Below, piece after piece: positions 56,232-64,000 of a stretch of DNA of 64,000 bases (position 1 is its first letter; the number at the start of each line of letters is the position of its first letter). A model generated the notes under the pieces. It had not been told where the DNA came from, did not search any database, and saw only the letters and a list, made by a program, of their open reading frames with translations. The DNA comes from Pandoraea oxalativorans. GTDB lineage: Bacteria > Pseudomonadota > Gammaproteobacteria > Burkholderiales > Burkholderiaceae. The translations under genes were made by a program, and so were the position numbers. The stretch lies in assembly GCF_000972785.3 (NCBI RefSeq), contig NZ_CP011253.3, forward strand, positions 682,001-746,000, in the 5' to 3' direction.

Positions 56232-57416
56232 TCAGAAGCGATGCATCATGCCCAGTTCGGCGACCGACTGGATGTTGCCGTTGGCGACAATATTGCCGAT
56301 TTCTGCGGCGTACGCGCCATTGGTGCGTTGAAATACGCCCACTGCATATACCGCTGTACGCTTCGAAATGGAGTAGGTGAGCTGAAGCGCGGCCTGGTTG
56401 ATCACCACGTTCTTCAACAGGTCATTCCCCTTTTCATACGTATAAGCTCCGCCGAGATTCCACGCGGGCGAGAAGTCGTACCCGACACCACCCGAGAGCG
56501 CGTAGATCTTTGCACCGGTGTAAGTGTTGCGTGCCTGACTGTATAGCCCTGCCACCGTGAATCCGGCGTATTTGGTACGCGCGCCTGCCAGCAGGTTGGC
56601 AATGCCACTATGTCCGCCGTTGACCGGCGCATAGTTCTGCTCGGTATAGACGACGGCGGCGCGCGTCTCGTCATGGCGAAAGCTGATCGCAGCGCTTTTT
56701 CCCGAGCCGTTGTTGAAGTCACCGGCAGTGCCGCCGAAGCTGTACATCACGCCGGCAGACAGCCCCGCATATTCATCGGAGACAACCTTCACCGCGTTCG
56801 ACATGCGCTTGCCGCCGACACGGTCCCAATTGATGGCGGCAAGACCCGAGATCGCACCATTTGTTGTGACGGGCGAATACGGCCCGCCTGCCACTGCACC
56901 GGCAATCTGCGCCGGGCCGGAAACACCCAGGAGATCCGCGCCGAAGCTCCCCGTTCGGAAGTTGAGCATGCCACCTGCCACACCCGTTGCGGGATCGATC
57001 CCACCGATCAGGTAATAGTCGAAGGCGAAATCGTTTTGCCGTCCGATGCGGAAACTGCCGATCCCGGTCTGACTTAGTCCGACCCATGACGAGTTCTCGA
57101 AGAGCGCGCCGCGCGATTGCGGATCGAGCGAGCCAGTGCTCAGGCTGATCATCGAGTCGAGGCTGAAGTTCGCCCTCAGTCCACCACCCATATCCTCGCT
57201 GCCACGGATGAAAAACTTGCTGGGGAAAATGGCTGAGTCCTGCATCTGGTACAGGCGGGCACCGCCTGAATCACGATACACGGCGACACCTTCGTCAAGG
57301 AATCCGCCTATCGTGACGCCGCTTTGCGCGAACGCTGGCGCAGCGCCTGAACACATCAATGCACATACCAACGGCAATGTGGATCGGTGTCTCCTTCCGA
57401 TCATTCGGGACTTCAT
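56232..57416 (-). CDS. Gram-negative outer-membrane porin
   Basis: 394 residues. Signal peptide with STLPLVCALMCSGAAPAFA and mature start QSGVTIGGFLDEGVAVY. Porin marks: KFFIRGSEDMGGGLRANFSLD, RGALFENSSWVGL, and terminal ELGMMHRF ending in phenylalanine. It is the last gene of the operon and probably admits its substrate. It differs markedly from the porin at 14412. Confidence 0.92.
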   Translation of the reverse strand: MKSRMIGRRHRSTLPLVCALMCSGAAPAFAQSGVTIGGFLDEGVAVYRDSGGARLYQMQDSAIFPSKFFIRGSEDMGGGLRANFSLDSMISLSTGSLDPQSRGALFENSSWVGLSQTGIGSFRIGRQNDFAFDYYLIGGIDPATGVAGGMLNFRTGSFGADLLGVSGPAQIAGAVAGGPYSPVTTNGAISGLAAINWDRVGGKRMSNAVKVVSDEYAGLSAGVMYSFGGTAGDFNNGSGKSAAISFRHDETRAAVVYTEQNYAPVNGGHSGIANLLAGARTKYAGFTVAGLYSQARNTYTGAKIYALSGGVGYDFSPAWNLGGAYTYEKGNDLLKNVVINQAALQLTYSISKRTAVYAVGVFQRTNGAYAAEIGNIVANGNIQSVAELGMMHRF

Positions 57417-57486
57417 GTGTGCTCCTCATTATTATTGGTGGGTTGTTACCCGACGGCTTAGTGAGTGAAGCGCAACTGCCTGTGGC

Positions 57487-58077
57487 TTATCTGATGGTGC
57501 CGGTCTCCTCCGTAAGTAATGTCGTATTCAATGTGTTCTCCGGGTCCCAGTTGGAGACCCAGAGCAGTTCGTGAATCGCGCGGGTGCCGGCAGGCGCGAG
57601 TTGCCCGTACGCGCCGCCCGAATAGAGCAGAGGACCGGCATCGGTCTGTCGAACCATGGTGCCGAGCACATCCGCGATGAAGACGTTGTGTGTGCCGGCC
57701 TCGACAATTTGGGAAATCCGGCACTCGAATGTGGCGAGCGCGCTGGTGAGCAGCGGTAATCCGGTGCTTCCGGTTTGCCAGTCGCCTTCAAGAAACTTTT
57801 GTTCGGGTGCGACAGGACTGGCGAAGTGATTCGCCAATCCCACACCAGACCAGGGCAGAACGTTCACGCAGAACTGTCCGGCCGCGAGAATGCTCTGACT
57901 CGACGCATTGGCGCGATTCACGCACACAAGCAACATCGGTGGTACGGCGCTGACTGAGCACACCGCGGTGGCTGTCAGGCCTGCGCGGCGCCCCTCGTCC
58001 GAACCCGTCGTTATCAGGCATACGTGTCCGGTCAGGCAGCGCATCGCTGCCTTAAACTGCGATTCCTGAGCGCTCAT
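57487..58077 (-). CDS. Flavin reductase-domain protein
   Basis: 196 residues. Flavin_Reduct family: FKAAMRCLTGHVCLITTGSDEGRRAGLTATAVCSVSAVPPMLLVCVN is the canonical FMN-binding opening, with FCVNVL and NHF(A)SP and HNVFIADVL later. It supplies reduced flavin to a two-component monooxygenase, but no partner oxygenase is seen in the window. Part of the leftward operon, 83 bp after the RraA-like gene. Confidence 0.9.
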   Translation of the reverse strand: MSAQESQFKAAMRCLTGHVCLITTGSDEGRRAGLTATAVCSVSAVPPMLLVCVNRANASSQSILAAGQFCVNVLPWSGVGLANHFASPVAPEQKFLEGDWQTGSTGLPLLTSALATFECRISQIVEAGTHNVFIADVLGTMVRQTDAGPLLYSGGAYGQLAPAGTRAIHELLWVSNWDPENTLNTTLLTEETGTIR

Positions 58078-58160
58078 TGGTTCCCTCGTGAAATGAGCGC
58101 GGATGTCGACTACCGCCAGTTCCCGGCTAACGACACCCGCTCAGCGCGCTGTGTACCCGG

Positions 58161-58835
58161 TTATTCCCACCCAAAAATGGCGAGCGTGGTTTCCCCGGCC
58201 TTCAGTCGGCGCAGCTGGTCCGCCTCTGCCGTTTCGCGGGCATGAGACGCCGCGATGACCGTTTCGACCGACGTGTGCGGGATGCAAACCACACCGTCTT
58301 CGTCACCGACGATCAAATCGCCCGGATGGACGGTGACGCCGCCCATCCGGGTGGGGGCATTGATCCAGCCGCGAGCGCCAAAGTCCTTTCCTGTGCCCTG
58401 GATTGCGAGACCGCGCGCAAAGACAGGAAAGCCAATGCCTTCGAGCAACCCGCCGTCGCGCACACAGGCGTCGATCACCAGACCGCCCAGCTGTCGGACG
58501 AGCGCCGCAGTCGACATCACCTCGCCCCAGTAGCCGTACTCGTATGCGTCTGCAACCGAGACCACCAGCACATCGCCAGGTGCTGCCGCGTAGATCGCGC
58601 GGTGAAGCCAAAGGTTGTCGCCGCCGGGCGCGTGCACCGGCACCGCCGATCCGCAAACCCGAAACGACGGCGCAGCAGGTTTAATGGCGGCCGGCAACGC
58701 ACCTACCTTTCCTGCCGCTTCATGCAACGTTGCGCTGGGGAGTTGGCGGGCTGCTTCGACGAGGGCCGGACTCAGTCTCCGGATGTCGAGTTGTGTGGTT
58801 TCGCGCGGATCGAACCGATCAATGTGTTCGCTCAC
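58161..58835 (-). CDS. RraA/CHA-aldolase-family protein 1
   Basis: 224 residues. Motif region WGEVMSTAALVRQLGGLVIDACVRDGG (about 103-129) carries the GxxG...R-D signature of 4-carboxy-4-hydroxy-2-oxoadipate (CHA) aldolase/oxaloacetate decarboxylases (LigK/ProA). INAPTRMGGVTVHPGDLIVGDEDGVVCIP is the family's second core. The likely reaction is divalent-metal-dependent retro-aldol cleavage to pyruvate. Most similar in pattern to true CHA aldolase. ATGA overlap with RraA 2. Confidence 0.88.
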   Translation of the reverse strand: MSEHIDRFDPRETTQLDIRRLSPALVEAARQLPSATLHEAAGKVGALPAAIKPAAPSFRVCGSAVPVHAPGGDNLWLHRAIYAAAPGDVLVVSVADAYEYGYWGEVMSTAALVRQLGGLVIDACVRDGGLLEGIGFPVFARGLAIQGTGKDFGARGWINAPTRMGGVTVHPGDLIVGDEDGVVCIPHTSVETVIAASHARETAEADQLRRLKAGETTLAIFGWE

Positions 58836-59515
58836 GATTTCGCCTCCGACGTCTGCGTCACACGGGTTTGCAACTGGTGGTACTTGAATTCGCGGCGGGC
58901 GTCGTCCAGGCGCATACCGGTCGCCACCGCAGCACGAATGGCGTTCTCCGCCTCTTCGATCTCCTCCGCAATCGCGAGAATCCGGTCTTCGTGCTCGTGC
59001 GGAATGGAGATCAGTCCGTCGGCATCGCCACGCAGCAGGTCACCCGGCGCGACGCGCACGTCGCCAATGTTTACCGGCACGTTCACGCCTTCAACCTGAA
59101 CACGGTCCTTGCCGGTGCGCATCCAGTTGTCACGTGAGTACACGGGATAACCCAATTCGAGACACAGCGACACGTCGCGATTGATGCCGTCGATCACCGT
59201 CGCAGCAATGCCGCGACGATGGGCGATCTCGGTCATGATGTCGCCCCACACCGTGGCATCGGTGCGCCCGCCGTTATCGAGCACGATCACAGCACCGGGC
59301 GGCACATCGTCGATGAAGTCGCCAACCGTTCCCGGCGGCGTCGCCGCCGGACCGTAAAGCACCGTGAAGGCGCGTCCCGCGAATCGAAAGCGAGCATCTC
59401 GCGGTTTGATGGCGCGACACTGACCGTTAATACCTGCGCGATCCATGGCATCGCTGAGCGTCGCCGTATCGAGGCGTGCGGCTCGTGCGACGTTATTGTC
59501 GATTTGCGTCGTCAT
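58832..59515 (-). CDS. RraA/CHA-aldolase-family protein 2
   Basis: 227 residues. The family core is visible as WGDIMTEIAHRRGIAATVIDGINRDV and VNIGDVRVAPGDLLRGDADGLISIP. The R-D pair is present but in a different local context (INRD) from its neighbours. It carries an extra C-terminal helix. Function may be aldolase, decarboxylase or tautomerase. It overlaps the first by four bases and starts 3 bp after the third gene's stop, so the three are cotranslated. Confidence 0.85.
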   Translation of the reverse strand: MTTQIDNNVARAARLDTATLSDAMDRAGINGQCRAIKPRDARFRFAGRAFTVLYGPAATPPGTVGDFIDDVPPGAVIVLDNGGRTDATVWGDIMTEIAHRRGIAATVIDGINRDVSLCLELGYPVYSRDNWMRTGKDRVQVEGVNVPVNIGDVRVAPGDLLRGDADGLISIPHEHEDRILAIAEEIEEAENAIRAAVATGMRLDDARREFKYHQLQTRVTQTSEAKS

Positions 59516-59518
59516 GAT

Positions 59519-60181
59519 TTAGTCCTTAAGCATGAATTCGTAGTTGCCGCCCATGACCTCACTCATGGGGACGCCGGCGAGCACGGCTTTGGCCATATGC
59601 GCTTCACGTGCGACGATGGCCTCGGCTGCCGTAAGCACGGTTTCGATGTCTGCCGCACGGATAAAAATCAGCGCGCTCCGATCCGCCGCGACGTAATCGC
59701 CCGGTTCAATCGCGACACCGAACGCCTCGATGGGCACATTCGTTCCCTTCTCAACGATCCGGCCGCGCGCCGTGCGTGCGGTCAACGCGCTGGTGAACAC
59801 GGGGAAACCCATCTCCCGGGCTTCATCGATATCGCGTACCGGACCGTCGGCGATGACCCCGGCGATGCCTTTCACTTTTGCACCGAGCGAAAGCAAACCC
59901 CCCCAACTACCCGCCTCAACGCCTGAGCGTTGCTCGACAACAATCACGTTGTCGCTCGTGCCCAGTTCTATCGCCGTGGTGCCAAGGTGACGTGGCGTGC
60001 CCGACGGCGGCGCGCCGGTACCGAGCTTGATCGTGACGATGCGCCCGGCAACGCGTTTGTCGCCGGCTTGTTGCGGCACGCCGGTGACCACGCTGCCGAG
60101 TCCGACTTTGTCGATGGCATCCGACAGCGCGCAGCAATCGAGCCGCCGCAGACGTCGCACGAAGTCCTTTTCCTGAGTCAT
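59519..60181 (-). CDS. RraA/CHA-aldolase-family protein 3
   Basis: 220 residues, starting at ATG 60181 (MTQEKDFVRRLRRLDCCAL), because TAAGGA lies at proper spacing; an ATG at 60190 is also in frame. Core WGGLLSLGAKVKGIAGVIADGPVRDIDEA keeps the R-D pair; VAIEPGDYVAADRSALIFI is the second core. Divergent from its two neighbours, implying distinct substrates or heteromer formation. The three consecutive paralogues are unusual. Confidence 0.85.
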   Translation of the reverse strand: MTQEKDFVRRLRRLDCCALSDAIDKVGLGSVVTGVPQQAGDKRVAGRIVTIKLGTGAPPSGTPRHLGTTAIELGTSDNVIVVEQRSGVEAGSWGGLLSLGAKVKGIAGVIADGPVRDIDEAREMGFPVFTSALTARTARGRIVEKGTNVPIEAFGVAIEPGDYVAADRSALIFIRAADIETVLTAAEAIVAREAHMAKAVLAGVPMSEVMGGNYEFMLKD

Positions 60182-60224
60182 AAATTCCATCCTTACTGTT
60201 TGCTGCGTTGTTGGCGGGGTGAGT

Positions 60225-61232
60225 TCAGGCGACGTTCTGAGGCGGGCGCCAGCACACGAAGCCCATCGCATTTCCGGTGCCTGCCTCGCTGCGATAGCAC
60301 GGCACGTAATCGATGACTTCCATGTCGAAACCAAGCTCGTCCATGGCCCCGGCCACCGGAATCCAGTTCTTGATTTCGGACGTCCCCGCCTGGAAGATCG
60401 CCTCGCCCAATGCCTCGACGGGGGCAAAGTCGTGTGCTTTCATTGCGTCGAGAATCAGGTGGTCTACGCGCTCGTCGATGACGAAGTGCGTGAGCCCGCC
60501 CGAGGCAATGATTGCCACACGCGCATCGCTGTCCCACGATTCGATCGCTCGGCCAAGCGCTCGACCGAACTCGTGGCAACGTCCGGCGGTAGGCTGATTC
60601 GGCGGATAGAAAGTGTTGATGAGGACCGGAACCGTGGGCACCACGCGATCCTTCATCAACTGGCGGAACACGAAACCGAACGCGTGCGGCGTTTCGGTTT
60701 CCGACAAACGCTTTAACGCCGCGACATCGAAACGTTCGGCCGTTGCACGTTCGATGATGTGCTTCGCCAGCGCGGGTACGCCCTCGTAGGTTGCCGTGTC
60801 GGGCATATATCCAGGCATCGCGTGGGCAACACCAGGAGGCAGTGCCGCGAGCTTGGCGTCGCTGATCATGTTGTTGACGATGGTCTCGCCCCACATCACG
60901 CTGAACGCGGGAATGCAGTCGTTGCCGAAGATCTCCATCTGATCGTTACCAACGATGACCACGACGTCGGGCCGGGCATCGGAGAGCATCTGCGACATGC
61001 GCTCGATGGCGTCCATGCACCGGACATGACGCGCACGCCACGCGTCAGGGGTGATCTGACTGGCCAGGTTCTCCGGCGCGCGATAGGCAACGAGTTCGTC
61101 GAATTGCCAGGTGCGGCCTTCGAAGTGATGCACGCTGCGCTTGTCGTCGGGAAGACGCGAACCCCAGGTATCCGGGGGCGTGACGAGCATTGGGCCGTGG
61201 GATGTCCCCATGCCCAGAACGATTTTCGCCAT
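60225..61232 (-). CDS. Class III extradiol dioxygenase (LigB-type) with non-canonical metal site
   Basis: 335 residues. LigB-fold marks: H12 in GTSHGPM and catalytic His249 in ASGGLTHF, with Glu near TSEIKNW. The second metal-binding histidine of LigB (DH in the NDH region) is replaced: here VVIVGNDQMEIF shows Q98. This fits an uncharacterised branch of LigB proteins seen beside aromatic genes. It probably cleaves a ring diol such as a gallate- or protocatechuate-like acid. Upstream of the RraA-like trio and downstream of the LigJ-like gene. Confidence 0.8.
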   Translation of the reverse strand: MAKIVLGMGTSHGPMLVTPPDTWGSRLPDDKRSVHHFEGRTWQFDELVAYRAPENLASQITPDAWRARHVRCMDAIERMSQMLSDARPDVVVIVGNDQMEIFGNDCIPAFSVMWGETIVNNMISDAKLAALPPGVAHAMPGYMPDTATYEGVPALAKHIIERATAERFDVAALKRLSETETPHAFGFVFRQLMKDRVVPTVPVLINTFYPPNQPTAGRCHEFGRALGRAIESWDSDARVAIIASGGLTHFVIDERVDHLILDAMKAHDFAPVEALGEAIFQAGTSEIKNWIPVAGAMDELGFDMEVIDYVPCYRSEAGTGNAMGFVCWRPPQNVA

Positions 61233-61254
61233 GAAATGACTCCGCGCAGAACGA

Positions 61255-62268
61255 TCAGCGGTAAGCCGACAGGTCGAGGTTGAAGAGATCTCGGGCGTTG
61301 CCGAAGAAAATCATGTCCTTCTCTTCCGGTGACAACCAGTCGAAGCCTTTGATAAAGGGTTTGATGTCGTCGAATGTGCGGCCGGTTGCAGGGTTGAGTG
61401 CCGAGCCGACGCCCGGGCACTCGGCACCGAAGAGGCAACGATCGGCGCCGACCGTCTTGATCAGCAGACGAAGTGACTCTTCCGAGTACAGCACGGTGTC
61501 GTAGTAGAGATTGCGCATGCCGGCCAGAAAGTCGCGACCGGCGCGCGCCGCACCGGACTGGAAACGGCCAATCTGGTAAGGGATGGATCCGCCGCCGTGC
61601 GAGACGAGAATCTTCAGGTTCGGGAAATCCTTGAACACGTCCGAATTGACCAGGCCGAACACGGCAATCGTCTCTTCATTGATGAAGTGAACGGTGTAAG
61701 GTGAGCGTGCGGAATGCGAGCCAGTGGCGTGGATGTGTGCCGGGATATCGAGTTCGCAAAGCTTTTCATACAGCGGATACCAGTAGCGATCGCCCAGAGG
61801 TGGCGCTTCGCTACCGCTGTTCTCGAACGGATCGGGGTTGAGCAGCACGCCGCGAAAACCCAGTTCCTTCACACAGCGCTCAAGCTCGGGCAAAACGACT
61901 TCGATCGGATCTCCGGCGACTTGCGGAAGGCCACCCACGCCGATGAACCGCTTCGGCAGCAGCTTCACCGTGCGCGCGATGATGTTGTTTGTCTCTTCCG
62001 TGAACCAGTGCACGAGCTTGCCCGGCTTCTGGCTATGCATCATCTGAAACGGGCGCGGTGAGAGCAGTTGCACCGTCGTGCCCGCGCGATCCAGCAGATC
62101 GATGTGACCGGCGGGCCCCATTTCCTTGCGATTCGCGTAATGCAGAATTTCTTCGTCGGTGACTTCGGGCATCTTCCGGCCGTGTTCACCGCGATGCGAA
62201 AGAATGTGGGCCTTATAGACCCAGAGTTCGGCGGGCGGGCTCACGTGACCATGGCAATCGATAATCAT
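61255..62268 (-). CDS. Amidohydrolase-family 4-oxalomesaconate hydratase-like protein
   Basis: 337 residues. Amidohydrolase motifs: DCHGHV (H6, H8), IHATGSHSARSPY, LVSHGGGSIPYQIGR and LFGAECPGVGSALNP. Length and pattern match LigJ, the OMA hydratase of the protocatechuate/gallate 4,5-cleavage route, where the residue equivalent to E in GAECP replaces the usual Asp. Alternative ACMSD-like decarboxylase. Its place beside a dioxygenase and CHA-aldolase-like genes supports LigJ function. Confidence 0.85.
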   Translation of the reverse strand: MIIDCHGHVSPPAELWVYKAHILSHRGEHGRKMPEVTDEEILHYANRKEMGPAGHIDLLDRAGTTVQLLSPRPFQMMHSQKPGKLVHWFTEETNNIIARTVKLLPKRFIGVGGLPQVAGDPIEVVLPELERCVKELGFRGVLLNPDPFENSGSEAPPLGDRYWYPLYEKLCELDIPAHIHATGSHSARSPYTVHFINEETIAVFGLVNSDVFKDFPNLKILVSHGGGSIPYQIGRFQSGAARAGRDFLAGMRNLYYDTVLYSEESLRLLIKTVGADRCLFGAECPGVGSALNPATGRTFDDIKPFIKGFDWLSPEEKDMIFFGNARDLFNLDLSAYR

Positions 62269-62294
62269 CAGATGTCTCCTTCGGGTAATGGAAC

Positions 62295-63257
62295 TTAAAG
62301 ATCGAGAACGAGGCGATCACCTTTGCAGCCGGAGCAGCAGATGATCATCGTTTCGTTGGCAGCTTTTTCAGGGTCGGAGAGGATTGCGTCCCGGTGGTCC
62401 GGACGGCCCTCGATGACGCGTGTCTCGCATGCGCCGCACACGCCTTGCTCGCAGGAATAGGGCACGTCCACGCCCGCATCGCGAACCACCTGCAGAATCG
62501 TTTGCCCAGGTGGGACCGACAGCGTCTTGTTGCTGCGCCTCAGTTCCACTGTGTAGCCGCCGTCGAGAGCGGCTTCCTGTTTGGCTGTGAAGTACTCGAC
62601 GTGTACCTGCTCGCGAGGCAGCGAGGCGGTGGCCTCTTCGAAAGCCGCAAGCATGGGGCCGGGACCGCAGCAGTAGAAGTGCGCACCGGCCGGGTGTTCT
62701 GCGACGATTTTCGCCATGTTCAAAACACCGCCGACTTCGGCGTCGACGTGTACAGGCACGTTGTCGTAGCGCGCCAGTTCGTCGGCGAATGCAACGTCGA
62801 CACGCTCACGGCACGAGTAATAAAGCGAGGCCGACCGGCCTAGCGACTTGAGTCGTCGCGCCATGCAAAGCACCGGTGTGATACCGATGCCGCCCCCAAT
62901 CAATACCGTATGTGCCGCGTCTTCGTGCAAAGGGAAGTTGTTGCGCGGCGCTTCGACCGACAGCACCGTGCCGCAACGCAATTCCTCGTGCATGAAGCGC
63001 GACCCACCGCGACTTTTCGCATCGCGCTTGACGCCTACCTGGTAGCTGCGCGGATTCGCATTGCCTTCGAGTAACGAGTACTGCCGCACGAGACCGTTCG
63101 GCAGATGCAAACCGATGTGCGCACCGGGCTCGGCCGCCGGCAACGGCGAGCCGTCGAGACTTTCGAATGCATAGGCGAGCGTGTCGCGAGCGAGATATTG
63201 AATCGATGCCAGGCGCATCTTCAACAGCGCGCCGGCGGGGGAATTGGGCTCGTTCAT
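62295..63257 (-). CDS. PDR/VanB-family oxygenase reductase
   Basis: 320 residues from ATG at 63257 (MNEPNSPAGALLKMRLAS), with AGGAG six bases upstream. FMN-binding RQYSLLEGN, NADH-binding GGGIGITPVLCMA, and a C-terminal [2Fe-2S] ferredoxin domain (CEQGVCGACETRV then CCSGCK). It passes electrons from NADH to an aromatic oxygenase, such as a Rieske demethylase or hydroxylase. No oxygenase partner lies in this window, so it must be elsewhere. First gene of the operon. Confidence 0.9.
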   Translation of the reverse strand: MNEPNSPAGALLKMRLASIQYLARDTLAYAFESLDGSPLPAAEPGAHIGLHLPNGLVRQYSLLEGNANPRSYQVGVKRDAKSRGGSRFMHEELRCGTVLSVEAPRNNFPLHEDAAHTVLIGGGIGITPVLCMARRLKSLGRSASLYYSCRERVDVAFADELARYDNVPVHVDAEVGGVLNMAKIVAEHPAGAHFYCCGPGPMLAAFEEATASLPREQVHVEYFTAKQEAALDGGYTVELRRSNKTLSVPPGQTILQVVRDAGVDVPYSCEQGVCGACETRVIEGRPDHRDAILSDPEKAANETMIICCSGCKGDRLVLDL

Positions 63258-63531
63258 GACCATCTCCTGATTTCCATTTTGTCCTTCGTTCTGGGTCTGC
63301 CAACACAACATCGCGCTACGCGCGCCTTCGAGTGACAACGTGCCGTCAACACGCGTCAGGCGCATTTCCCGAAAGATTGTTAGTTGACCCGTAATTCTTT
63401 TTTGCATATTATTTCGACTAACAAAAGAAAAGTCAAAGACTCTCGGTAAGGGTCATCCCGAGGTCAGGTCGCGGCGATGTCACCGCGTGGCGGGAGGGTC
63501 TTACTGGTGGAAATCCAACGGAGGGAAGAAA

Positions 63532-64000
63532 TTGATCGCGATCTTGTCTTGTAATGGCGGCACGGTGACCCATGGCGACGAGGCGGCAACGATGCTGCTC
63601 GTCGCCACATTGCGTGGCATGCATGTGTTCGAACGAGGCTCTGCAGGAGAGTCATGGCGACCCACACGCCGCGCGCTCGAACATCTGCACGTGAGCGCGC
63701 TGCTGTATGAGCCCAAGTCCGGCCTGCTCTTTGCCGGTGCGCACGGCAACGGCGGACTGTGGGTGAGTTCCGACCTCGGGCTTACGTGGGCGGCACGCGG
63801 CACCGGCATCGCAGGCGGTCATATCTACACGCTTGCGGCGCAGGAAACTAACGCGGGCGTCGTGCTTTATGCGGGCACCGAGCCATCGGCGCTGTATCGC
63901 AGCACGGACCTGGGTCTGTCGTGGGTGGAAATCAAGGAAATGATGACTGTCCCGGGACAGGAGAAATGGACCTTCCCACCGCCGCCGCACGTGGCGCATG
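63532..64000 (+). CDS. BNR/VPS10-type beta-propeller protein (partial, 3' end off window)
   Basis: The best start is TTG at 63532, preceded by GGAGG at seven bases; GTG at 63565 is an alternative. The open frame continues to the window edge (156 codons): MLLVATLRGMHVFERG, then LYEPKSGLLFAGAHGNGGLWVSSD and ALYRSTDLGLSWVEI. The repeated SxDxGxxW pattern marks BNR/Asp-box beta-propeller repeats, found in exo-sialidases and photosystem-II-stability-factor-like proteins. Function cannot be assigned from the part seen. Divergent from the VanB-like gene. Confidence 0.7.
   Translation, partial: MIAILSCNGGTVTHGDEAATMLLVATLRGMHVFERGSAGESWRPTRRALEHLHVSALLYEPKSGLLFAGAHGNGGLWVSSDLGLTWAARGTGIAGGHIYTLAAQETNAGVVLYAGTEPSALYRSTDLGLSWVEIKEMMTVPGQEKWTFPPPPHVAH

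Noticed and set aside
1..64000. tRNA, rRNA or CRISPR array
   Set aside because: No tRNA-like cloverleaf, rRNA segment or regularly spaced direct repeats were seen by eye; tRNAscan-SE and a CRISPR finder would be decisive.

Overview
The window is GC-rich with dense, mostly intact genes. It carries an IlvE, RuvA, a Ku/LigD end-joining pair, many LysR regulators, Gram-negative porins, AAHS-type aromatic acid transporters and several aromatic catabolic clusters. This combination suggests a soil or rhizosphere betaproteobacterium of the Burkholderiaceae, possibly Pandoraea. That placement is inferred from gene content and protein style, with no database search.

Layout. (1) 1-1789: start of a 2-oxoadipate dioxygenase/decarboxylase-like (DUF1338) gene, divergent from a LysR gene. 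(2) 1846-5181: an AT-richer islet with one large gene encoding a GHKL ATPase joined to a PD-(D/E)XK nuclease domain. An apparently intact IS3-family element (2779-3971) splits it. Removing the IS and one CTCC duplication restores a single 712-codon frame. (3) 5494-9948: YitT membrane protein, ilvE, a small membrane protein, a YfcF-like glutathione transferase and a LysR. (4) 10054-15554: LysR, two-domain extradiol dioxygenase, a class II aldolase homologue without its zinc ligands, an AAHS transporter and a porin. (5) 15637-18078: aldo/keto reductase with a divergent AraC regulator. (6) 18081-22850: ligD, ku and two small genes. (7) 22893-30311: a 3-hydroxybenzoate/gentisate operon (gentisate dioxygenase, fumarylpyruvate hydrolase, maleylpyruvate isomerase, 3-hydroxybenzoate 6-hydroxylase, AAHS transporter, 2-hydroxyacid dehydrogenase) with a divergent LysR and a perfect palindrome between them. 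(8) 30353-31645: a HEPN fragment and a ParA-like ATPase with an altered Walker A. (9) 31998-37675: ruvA without ruvC or ruvB, a LysR, a TipAS-like protein, an MHS transporter, a GhrA-like reductase and a GntR regulator. (10) 37692-49144: a ten-gene leftward array with an oligopeptide-type ABC importer, acyl-CoA ligase, SDR, thioesterase, quinone-oxidoreductase-like enzyme, M14/DUF2817 hydrolase and VOC protein. (11) 49458-50764: an ISL3-family element abutting a decapitated mhpB, followed by mhpD, mhpT and mhpC and a LysR remnant. (12) 55459-63257: a GntR gene facing a leftward meta-cleavage-type operon (VanB-like reductase, LigJ-like hydratase, LigB-like dioxygenase, three consecutive RraA/CHA-aldolase-like genes, flavin reductase, porin). 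(13) The start of a BNR-repeat protein runs off the right edge.

Functionally the window is an aromatic-compound catabolism region. Substrates enter through porins and AAHS carriers, are hydroxylated, ring-cleaved by cupin, VOC or LigB-type dioxygenases, and broken down to central metabolites. Two transposons have damaged resident genes, and two lower-GC islets look horizontally acquired.
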